A DNA stretch of 64,000 nt from Streptomyces sp. NBC_00568 (lineage in GTDB: Bacteria > Actinomycetota > Actinomycetes > Streptomycetales > Streptomycetaceae): positions 4,951,001 through 5,015,000 of the forward strand of contig NZ_JAPENW010000001.1 in assembly GCF_026341855.1 (NCBI RefSeq), read 5' to 3'. Position numbers and translations under genes: made by a program. The notes under the pieces were generated by a model that had not been told where the DNA came from, did no database searches, and saw nothing but the letters and a program-made list of their open reading frames with translations. Shown in pieces: positions 58,493-64,000 of the stretch. Within the stretch, counting starts at the first letter, position 1; every line of letters starts with the position of its first letter.

Positions 58493-59701
58493 CTAGTCCT
58501 GGGCCAGCCAGAGGTCCGGACCGAAGACCTCGTAGTGGATGTCGGCGGCGGGCATGCCCTTCCCGAGGAGCTGGGTCCGTACCGCGCGCATGAAGGGCAG
58601 CGGACCGCACAGGTAGGCCCGCGTGCCCGGCCGCACCGTCACTCCGGAGAGGTCGACCAGGCCGGTCCGGTCGGCGGGGTGGCCCGGCTCCGGGTGCTCG
58701 TACCAGAAGTGGGTCTCCGCGTCGGCGAGTTTGCCCGCGAACGCCTCGTGGTCGGCGCGCAGCGCGTGCTCGGCGGGGGAGCGGTCGGCGTGCACGACGG
58801 TGACGGGGGCCTTGTGGCCGGTGACCCCCAGCTGCTCCAGCATGGCGATCATCGGGGTGACGCCGATGCCCGCGGAGGCGAGGAGCACGGGGGCGTCCGT
58901 GTCGTCGAGGACCAGATCGCCGTACGGCGCGGAGACCTCGAGGACGCTGCCCTCGCGGACGTGCGCGTGCAGATGGTTGGAGACCTCGCCCTCGGGGCTC
59001 GTCGCGCCGCCGCGGTTCTCCTCCGCGCGCACCCGCTTGACGCTGATCTGGCGCACCGGTGAACCGGGCGCGCTGGAGAGGCTGTACTGACGTATCTGGC
59101 GGGCGCCGTCCGGGAGCCGGACGCCGACCGAGACGTACTGGCCCGCCCGGAAGTCCGGCAGGGTGCCGCCGTCGGCCGGACGGATCCGGAAGGTGGCGAC
59201 GTCGGCGGTCTCCTCGACGCGCTCGGTGACCACCCAGGGGCGCAGGGCCCCGTCGTCCGCCTGCTCGTCGTACAGGCGCTTCTCGATGGCGATCAGGGCG
59301 TTCGCCATGAGCCAGTAGACCTCGTCCCAGGCGGCGGCGACCTCCGCGGTGACCGCGTCGCCCAGCACCTCGACGATGGCGGCGAAGAGGTGCTCGTGCA
59401 CGACCTTGTACTGATCGGGCGCGACGCCCAGGGAGGCGTGCTTGTGCGCGATGCGGTTCAGCATCGCGTCGGGCCGCTCGTCGGGGTGCTCGACCAGGTA
59501 GGTGGCGAAGGCGGCGATGGATCCCGCCAGGGCCTGACGCTGGGTGCCGGCGGCCTGGTTGCCGCGGTTGAACAGGTCACGGAGCAGCTCGGGGTGGGCG
59601 GTGAACAGCCCGGCGTAGAAGCGCTCGGTGATCTCGCCGATGGCGGCGCCGACGACGGGGAGTGTGGCGCGCACGGTTGAGGCGGACGGTTCGGACAGCA
59701 T
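58493..59701 (-). CDS. hmp: Flavohemoprotein, nitric oxide dioxygenase
   Basis: Converts NO to nitrate with O2 and NAD(P)H, 402 residues. The globin domain (about 1-140) has the distal Tyr29 (RFYAGLF) and the proximal His88 (RIAHKHASL), at positions close to those of E. coli Hmp. The FAD domain has RQYSLSSAPGS, and the NAD domain GIGVTPMIAML and YLCGPLPFM, ending FGPD. All domains are intact. GAGGAG precedes ATG 59701. A perfect NsrR box lies 72-88 bp upstream, so NO should induce it through NsrR encoded nearby. Confidence 0.96.
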   Translation of the reverse strand: MLSEPSASTVRATLPVVGAAIGEITERFYAGLFTAHPELLRDLFNRGNQAAGTQRQALAGSIAAFATYLVEHPDERPDAMLNRIAHKHASLGVAPDQYKVVHEHLFAAIVEVLGDAVTAEVAAAWDEVYWLMANALIAIEKRLYDEQADDGALRPWVVTERVEETADVATFRIRPADGGTLPDFRAGQYVSVGVRLPDGARQIRQYSLSSAPGSPVRQISVKRVRAEENRGGATSPEGEVSNHLHAHVREGSVLEVSAPYGDLVLDDTDAPVLLASAGIGVTPMIAMLEQLGVTGHKAPVTVVHADRSPAEHALRADHEAFAGKLADAETHFWYEHPEPGHPADRTGLVDLSGVTVRPGTRAYLCGPLPFMRAVRTQLLGKGMPAADIHYEVFGPDLWLAQD

Positions 59702-60029
59702 CAGGACTCCTCAAAGCCAGGGCGGACGCGGTGGGTTGCGGCCCCCTTGTACGCACGGCACAGTAGTAAAACTTGCATCTGAGATGCAAATTAAAGCCCG
59801 TAGGGCGAGAGAGTGAGGGGCGGCTATTACGGGGGCGCGCGTGAGCAGGCAGTATGTGCAGGAGAGCAGGACACCTGCCGTACGCGAGGCGTTCAGACCG
59901 AGGTCGCCCGGCCGATCAAGGTCCGCAACGCGCATGAAATGGTGTTGTGGTGGGATGCTCAGGTGCGCCGATCGTCTTCGAGGCGTGGGAGCAGGCGGCC
60001 TGACCAGCAAGGATGGGTGGAAGCGGAAG
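59702..60029. other. Divergent promoter region of hmp and glnA2
   Basis: 328 bp. The left part carries the NsrR box and an AT-rich stretch (TTAAAGCC, GTAGTAAAACTTG). The right part is the glnA2 leader; GTTGTGGTGGGATGCTC near 59945 could be promoter sequence, but I see no firm GlnR or PhoP site. The ORF at 59813-60076 looks spurious. Confidence 0.5.
59773..59789 (-). promoter_or_regulatory. NsrR box of hmp
   Basis: TTGCATCT-G-AGATGCAA is a perfect 8-1-8 inverted repeat, very close to the known Streptomyces NsrR operators of hmpA genes. It lies 72-88 bp before the hmp start. Confidence 0.85.
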
Positions 60030-61391
60030 ATGGACAAGCAGCAGGAGTTCGTGCTCCGGACGCTGGAGGAGCGTGACATCCGGTTCGTACGTCTGTGGTT
60101 CACGGACGTACTCGGCTTCCTCAAGTCGGTGGCCGTGGCCCCGGCAGAGCTGGAACAGGCCTTCGACGAGGGCATCGGCTTCGACGGCTCGGCCATCGAG
60201 GGCTTCGCCCGCGTATACGAGTCGGACATGATCGCCAAGCCGGACCCGTCGACCTTCCAGGTGCTGCCCTGGCGCGCCGAGGCCCCCGGCACGGCCCGTA
60301 TGTTCTGCGACATCCTCATGCCGGACGGCTCGCCGTCCTTCGCGGACCCGCGCTATGTCCTCAAGCGCGCCCTCGCCAAGACCTCGGACCTGGGCTTCAC
60401 CTTCTACACCCACCCCGAGATCGAGTTCTTCCTGCTGAAGGACCGCCCGCTGGACGGCTCGCGACCCACCCCCGCCGACAACTCCGGCTACTTCGACCAC
60501 ACCCCGCAGAACGTCGGCCAGGACTTCCGGCGCCAGGCCATCACGATGCTGGAGTCGATGGGCATCTCGGTCGAGTTCAGCCACCACGAGGGCGCCCCCG
60601 GCCAGCAGGAGATCGACCTGCGCTACGCCGACGCGCTCTCCACGGCCGACAACATCATGACCTTCCGGCTGATCATGAAGCAGGTCGCGCTGGAGCAGGG
60701 CGTGCAGGCCACCTTCATGCCGAAGCCGTTCTCGGAGTACCCGGGCAGCGGTATGCACACACACCTGTCCCTCTTCGAGGGCGACCGCAACGCGTTCTAC
60801 GAGTCCGGCTCGGAGTACCAGCTCTCCAAGGTCGGCCGCTCCTTCATCGCCGGCCTCCTGAAGCACGCCGCGGAGATCTCCGCCGTCACCAACCAGTGGG
60901 TCAACTCCTACAAGCGCATCTGGGGCGGCTCGGAGCGCACCGCGGGCGCCGGCGGCGAGGCCCCCTCGTACATCTGCTGGGGCCACAACAACCGCTCCGC
61001 CCTCGTCCGTGTGCCGATGTACAAGCCCGGCAAGACCGGCTCGGCGCGGGTCGAGGTCCGCTCGATCGACTCGGGCGCGAACCCCTACCTGGCGTACGCG
61101 CTGCTCCTGGCCGCGGGCCTGAAGGGCATCGAGGAGGGCTACGAGCTCCCGCCGGGCGCCGACGACGACGTCTGGGCCCTCTCCGACGCCGAACGCCGCG
61201 CCATGGGCATCGAGCCCCTCCCGCAGAACCTCGGCGAGGCGCTGGCCCTCATGCAGCGCAGCGAACTCGTCGCCGAGACCCTCGGCGAGCACGTCTTCGA
61301 CTTCTTCCTCCGCAACAAGAAGTCGGAATGGGAGGAGTACCGCTCCGAGGTCACCGCCTTCGAGCTGCGGAAGAACCTGCCGGTGCTGTAG
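60030..61391 (+). CDS. glnA2: Glutamine-synthetase-like enzyme GlnA2
   Basis: GS-I-fold ligase of 453 residues, very close in sequence (as I recall) to Streptomyces coelicolor GlnA2, which makes gamma-glutamylpolyamines. Marks: RFVRLWFTDVLGFLKSVAV, the GFDGSAIEGFAR segment and the metal/ATP motif HPEIEFFLLKD. Further marks are PGSGMHTHLSLFEG, KRIWGG and the GANPYLAYALLLAAGLKG stretch. The Tyr that is adenylylated in classic GS (NLY motif) is absent, ending instead in AFELRKNLPVL. The start is ATG 60030 with MDKQQEFVLRTLEER. A strong terminator follows, then an integrated element begins. Confidence 0.94.
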   Translation: MDKQQEFVLRTLEERDIRFVRLWFTDVLGFLKSVAVAPAELEQAFDEGIGFDGSAIEGFARVYESDMIAKPDPSTFQVLPWRAEAPGTARMFCDILMPDGSPSFADPRYVLKRALAKTSDLGFTFYTHPEIEFFLLKDRPLDGSRPTPADNSGYFDHTPQNVGQDFRRQAITMLESMGISVEFSHHEGAPGQQEIDLRYADALSTADNIMTFRLIMKQVALEQGVQATFMPKPFSEYPGSGMHTHLSLFEGDRNAFYESGSEYQLSKVGRSFIAGLLKHAAEISAVTNQWVNSYKRIWGGSERTAGAGGEAPSYICWGHNNRSALVRVPMYKPGKTGSARVEVRSIDSGANPYLAYALLLAAGLKGIEEGYELPPGADDDVWALSDAERRAMGIEPLPQNLGEALALMQRSELVAETLGEHVFDFFLRNKKSEWEEYRSEVTAFELRKNLPVL

Positions 61392-61424
61392 GGGCAGGTC
61401 AGAGCGGTTTCTACTGTCTTTGGA

Positions 61425-61459
61425 GAGAGGGCCCACGGTCGACGACCGTGGGCCCTCTC
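61425..61459 (+). terminator. Terminator of glnA2
   Basis: GAGAGGGCCCACGGTC (61425-61440) pairs perfectly over 16 bp with GACCGTGGGCCCTCTC (61444-61459), loop of three. It lies 33 bp after glnA2 and 10 bp from the int stop on the other strand, so it can end both. Confidence 0.9.
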
Positions 61460-61469
61460 GGCAGTGCGG

Positions 61470-62735
61470 CTACGGCTGGGCCGTCTGTGGGCCGTCGGGC
61501 GCTGAACCGGTGCGCTGGAACACGGAGTCCACTGCCTTGCGGCTGCGGCCCTCGCTGCTGGGCAGCAGGTGCGTGTACACCCGGAGCGTGAAGCCGGGGT
61601 CGGTATGCCCCAGGTACGTACTCAGCGCCTTGATGTTCTCGCCCGCGTCCAGGAGCACGGACGCGTAGAAGTGCCTCAGGGCGTGCATGCCGTGCTCGCG
61701 GGCGGACTGGTGACGTTCGCCCGGCACGGGCTTAGGAATAACTCCGGCCGCCACGAGTGCTGGCTTCCAGAAGTGCGTGTTGAAGTCCGTACGGCGCAAG
61801 GCGCCACGGCCGTCGGGACGTACGAACAGGAGCTGCTTGGTGACTGGGCGGCCGTCAGGACGCTGCCACGGCAACGTCACCGCTACGGGCGGGTGAGCGG
61901 CCATGTGTTCCTTGAGAGCGCGTGCGACAGAGTCGGCGAGCGGCACGTCGCGTTCCTTCTCCCGCTTCGGAGGAGCGAACACGAGTTTTCCGGCGGACAC
62001 CTTCACCTGGTAGGCGACGTGCAGCCAGCCACTAACGAACTTGATCTCATCGGCCGGTAGCCCGAAGATCTCGCCCTGTCGCAGACCGCAGCCGGCCCCC
62101 AGGTCGACGATGGCACGGTGCTGCGCCGGGAGGGCGGTGCGCACGGCGAACGTGCGTTCGGTAGTCCACGGGACTACACGGCGATTGCTCGGCCCAGGGG
62201 CGCGGACCGTGCTGGACTTGCATGGGTTCCGGTGCAAGTGGTCGTCCTCAACCGCCGCGGCAAAGACTCCAGAGACGCTCGCAAAGATCACGCGCCGATA
62301 GCTGGACGCGGGAATCGCCCGCTCTAACTCCGCCAGCCAGTCGCGGATGTGCTCCGGCTTGAACGTGCCAAGGGGACGAGATCCCAGGTAGGGGATGGCG
62401 TGGCGCCGGATCTGGACGCCGACCGGTTCCCTCGTGGTGGGGTCCGTTGTCTGCGACTGAAGCCACTTCTCCGCGTACTGACGGAACGTGATGCGCCCGG
62501 CCTTGGGGTCGATGTAGCGGCCGCCGTCCATGTCGGCCTTTGTCTTCGTCAGCCACTGCTCAGCCCTGCGCTTCTGCCCATCGGGGAAGCTCTGCGACCT
62601 CTCAGTGCCATCGGGGCCGATGTAGCGGGCCCGATAGCGGAGGCCGGTGCCGTGGCGGTCGGACTTCGTGCGGATGCTCTTGCCGTCGGCATCGTTCTCG
62701 GTCTTGAACCAACGGTCCTGGATGTGGCCGGCCAT
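61470..62735 (-). CDS. int: Tyrosine site-specific integrase
   Basis: Tyrosine recombinase of 421 residues that integrates the element. The start ATG 62735 gives MAGHIQDRWF, the typical N-terminus of actinobacterial AICE integrases; a second ATG at 62756 is in frame. Arm/core-binding domains occupy about 30-190 (RQYAEKWLQSQ), catalytic domain about 195-400. The catalytic set is Arg in GCGLRQGEIFGL, His-x-x-Arg in GMHALRHFYASVLL, His in YLGHTDPG and the nucleophile Tyr in LRVYTHLLPS. All are present. It runs toward glnA2 and ends 79 bp from it. Confidence 0.95.
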   Translation of the reverse strand: MAGHIQDRWFKTENDADGKSIRTKSDRHGTGLRYRARYIGPDGTERSQSFPDGQKRRAEQWLTKTKADMDGGRYIDPKAGRITFRQYAEKWLQSQTTDPTTREPVGVQIRRHAIPYLGSRPLGTFKPEHIRDWLAELERAIPASSYRRVIFASVSGVFAAAVEDDHLHRNPCKSSTVRAPGPSNRRVVPWTTERTFAVRTALPAQHRAIVDLGAGCGLRQGEIFGLPADEIKFVSGWLHVAYQVKVSAGKLVFAPPKREKERDVPLADSVARALKEHMAAHPPVAVTLPWQRPDGRPVTKQLLFVRPDGRGALRRTDFNTHFWKPALVAAGVIPKPVPGERHQSAREHGMHALRHFYASVLLDAGENIKALSTYLGHTDPGFTLRVYTHLLPSSEGRSRKAVDSVFQRTGSAPDGPQTAQP

Positions 62736-62761
62736 GTGGTGTCTGTGTCTCCTCATGCAGA

Positions 62762-62788
62762 GGGAGGGCCACCCGACGTGGCCCTCCC
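62762..62788 (-). terminator. Hairpin between xis and int
   Basis: GGGAGGGCCAC (62762-62772) pairs perfectly with GTGGCCCTCCC (62778-62788), loop of five, in the 71-bp gap. It could lower int expression relative to xis. Confidence 0.65.
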
Positions 62789-62806
62789 AGGGACAGCGAT
62801 GGGGGT

Positions 62807-63052
62807 CTACGCCGCGTCAGCCTCGGCGCGCTGCTGCTGAACGACGAAGGCCTGAACGTCGGCGGGGTCGTAGCGCAGGTGCTTGCCGATGCGGAAGCCG
62901 ACCGGTCCGGTCCGCTTCTTGCGCCACTGGTAGACGGTTTCGAGGGGGACGCCGAAGATCTCGGCGATGTCGCCCGGGGTGAGGTACCGATCGGGCAAGC
63001 CGCCGCGAATGGCGGCGCGGGGGTCGGGGTGAGCGGAACGGGCTCGGCTCAT
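62807..63052 (-). CDS. xis: Excisionase / AlpA-like HTH protein
   Basis: Small DNA-binding protein of 81 residues with a MerR/excisionase-type winged helix. The core is RYLTPGDIAEIFGVPLETVY, followed by QWRKKRTGPVGFRIGKHLRY and then DPADVQAFV. GAGG precedes ATG 63052. Place and size are those of Xis in AICE elements, which steers the integrase to excision. It precedes int by 71 bp with a hairpin between. A role as a pure transcription factor is possible, as the fold is shared. Confidence 0.92.
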   Translation of the reverse strand: MSRARSAHPDPRAAIRGGLPDRYLTPGDIAEIFGVPLETVYQWRKKRTGPVGFRIGKHLRYDPADVQAFVVQQQRAEADAA

Positions 63053-63125
63053 GGGGTGTCCTCAGAAGTTGAGTCACGTTGGCTTCGGGGCTTCGGACTC
63101 CGTGTGTGTCCGAGGTTCGGATTTC

Positions 63126-63331
63126 TGCGTCACCGCGTCATCAGCGTCACTTGCGGCTCTGACCTGCGGGTTTGGTTGACGCGGCGGATCGGCCCTGCGT
63201 CACCGGTGCGTCATCGGCTGCGTCATCGGGTGACGCAGGTGACGCAGGATGACGCAGAGCTGGCCGTCTGCGTCATCGCTGTTGGTGCAGGTCAGCGGCC
63301 GTTTTTCGGCCCGGGTGACGCAGGTGACGCA
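63126..63331. repeat. TGCGTCA/TGACGCA iteron array
   Basis: Ten exact copies of a heptamer: TGCGTCA at 63126, 63196, 63207, 63219 and 63269, TGACGCA at 63231, 63240, 63250, 63316 and 63325. Three one-mismatch copies lie at 63134, 63143 and 63177. Spacing is often 9-12 bp, one helical turn. TGCGTCATCGGGTGACGCA (63219-63237) is a palindrome at the centre. It fills the gap between xis and the rep-type gene and looks like a replication origin or the operator of an element regulator. Confidence 0.8.
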
Positions 63332-63438
63332 GCGTCTTCCTACTTAGGACAAAGAAGGGGCGCCCTGTAGTACTTGGGTACGCCTTACAGAGCGATGAGG
63401 GAGCCGCTGCGCGGCGCGACCTTGGGGCGGCGTTCCGC

Positions 63439-63476
63439 CGAACAGCAAGAGGAGCACGTGCTCTTCTTGCTGTTCG
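63439..63476 (-). terminator. 38-bp palindromic terminator after rep-type gene
   Basis: CGAACAGCAAGAGGAGCAC (63439-63457) and GTGCTCTTCTTGCTGTTCG (63458-63476) are complementary at 18 of 19 positions, with no spacer. It lies 22 bp after the stop of the leftward gene and should end its transcript; a cruciform role is also conceivable. Confidence 0.7.
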
Positions 63477-63498
63477 CTTGAGCGAGCGGGGTCGCGGG

Positions 63499-64000
63499 TC
63501 AGAACGCCCGCGTCTGCTCGTGCGGAGGCAGGGTCAGGGCGGCCGTGCGGGTCATTTCGAGATAGCGGCCCGCCTTGGTGCGGCCCGATTCGATGAGCAC
63601 GCCCCGGGCCGCCAAGGTGGGCTGGAGGCGCTTGAGACGGTCGGAGAGGACTTTGCCGGTCGTCGGCCACCCCTTGGGCAGGGGACGGCACTCGTCCGCG
63701 CTATAGACGCTGCTGAGGCAGGACAGCCACTCGGTGGACGTCATCTGCTGCGCGCCGCCCGGCTCGATGGTCTCGGCGTGCCTGAGGACGGTCTGCGCGA
63801 GGAGATCGCCCTCGATCACGTCGTCGTTCAGGTCGTCCAGACTCGCCCGGTACGAGGGCAGCGCCCCGAGACCGGTTGCCGCGTCGAACTGCGCACACAG
63901 GTGGGCGAAGTCCGCCATCCGCAGGTCGGTTGGAGTCTCCGCCTGCACGGCGCGCACCTTGACCGTGAGGTCTAGGAGCGAGCCGAGGACCACGGGCAGC
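63499..64000 (-). CDS. Replication-type protein, C-terminal part
   Basis: Partial gene; the frame continues past the right edge (last codons read as VVLGSLLDL). The 167 visible residues contain LLDLTVKVRAV, ETPTDLRMADFAHLCAQFD and VIEGDLLAQTVLRHAE, then a winged-helix-like part ending TAALTLPPHEQTRAF. MADFAxL with the preceding helix is typical of the C-terminus of primase/helicase proteins of Streptomyces integrative plasmids. The N-terminal catalytic part is not in the window, so the assignment is provisional. An iteron array lies downstream, between this gene and xis. Confidence 0.75.
   Translation of the reverse strand, partial: LPVVLGSLLDLTVKVRAVQAETPTDLRMADFAHLCAQFDAATGLGALPSYRASLDDLNDDVIEGDLLAQTVLRHAETIEPGGAQQMTSTEWLSCLSSVYSADECRPLPKGWPTTGKVLSDRLKRLQPTLAARGVLIESGRTKAGRYLEMTRTAALTLPPHEQTRAF

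Larger units (their letters stand above)
61392..64000. mobile_element. Integrated AICE/plasmid-type element, left end
   Basis: After glnA2 the gene content switches to int, xis, an iteron array and a replication-type protein, the order rep-xis-int of Streptomyces integrative elements such as pSAM2 or SLP1. Base composition is lower in GC and codon use less strict than in the flanking chromosome. In these elements the attachment site lies next to the int stop, here 61391-61470. No tRNA gene is visible there, so the target may be the glnA2 3' end or its terminator. The element continues past the window. Confidence 0.8.

Noticed and set aside
61392..61470. tRNA gene as attachment site
   Set aside because: No cloverleaf or CCA-type 3' end could be found; the only structure is the glnA2 terminator.

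Overview
The window is a high-GC actinobacterial chromosome segment and almost certainly Streptomyces. The signs are GC-rich third codon positions, frequent GTG and occasional TTG/CTG starts, Tat and lipoprotein signals, an F420-NADP reductase, a GlnA2-type glutamine synthetase, SARP-type regulation, iron boxes of the DmdR/IdeR type, an NsrR box and an actinobacterial RNase P RNA.

Layout. 0-9.6 kb: an EamA transporter whose 3' end runs into rnpB; a secreted DUF3616-like protein; MazG-like, DoxX and NTF2-like proteins; an aldo/keto reductase; a MacB-type ABC pair with a structured leader; a D,D-carboxypeptidase. 9.8-20 kb: an SDR enzyme divergent from a PhoD phosphatase with a candidate PHO box, a Gfo/Idh/MocA oxidoreductase, a Bcr/CflA exporter overlapping a serine hydrolase, an Rsm22 methyltransferase, a dimethylargininase-like enzyme divergent from a TetR regulator, and a primase-polymerase-like protein coupled to a 15-codon upstream ORF.

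19.7-32.5 kb is an iron and heme acquisition region. It holds efeOBU (ferrous iron uptake, with a trailing lipoprotein), hmuTUV (heme ABC importer), two divergent htaA-type surface heme-binding proteins, a PhzF-like protein and a heme oxygenase. Three DmdR/IdeR-type iron boxes sit in front of efeO, between hmuT and htaA1, and in front of the heme oxygenase. The likely flow is capture by HtaA proteins at the cell surface, hand-over to HmuT, import by HmuUV, and ring opening by heme oxygenase.

32.5-61.4 kb is mostly conserved chromosome. It carries map, an EntS-like MFS exporter, a SIS-like protein, a sialidase without a signal peptide, npdG, a 53-residue membrane protein, a site-2 protease, a 1192-residue SARP/STAND regulator, a DrrAB-like ABC exporter, panB, a DHA2 exporter with a TetR regulator, an EEP phosphatase, a DHA1 exporter, nadE, an S53 protease, a DUF3105-DUF305 pair, nsrR, hmp and glnA2.

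At about 61.4 kb, just after the glnA2 terminator, the sequence changes to an integrated element of the AICE or plasmid type. It has a tyrosine integrase, an excisionase, an array of TGCGTCA/TGACGCA iterons and the C-terminal part of a replication-type protein that runs off the right edge. No rRNA, tRNA or CRISPR array was seen.
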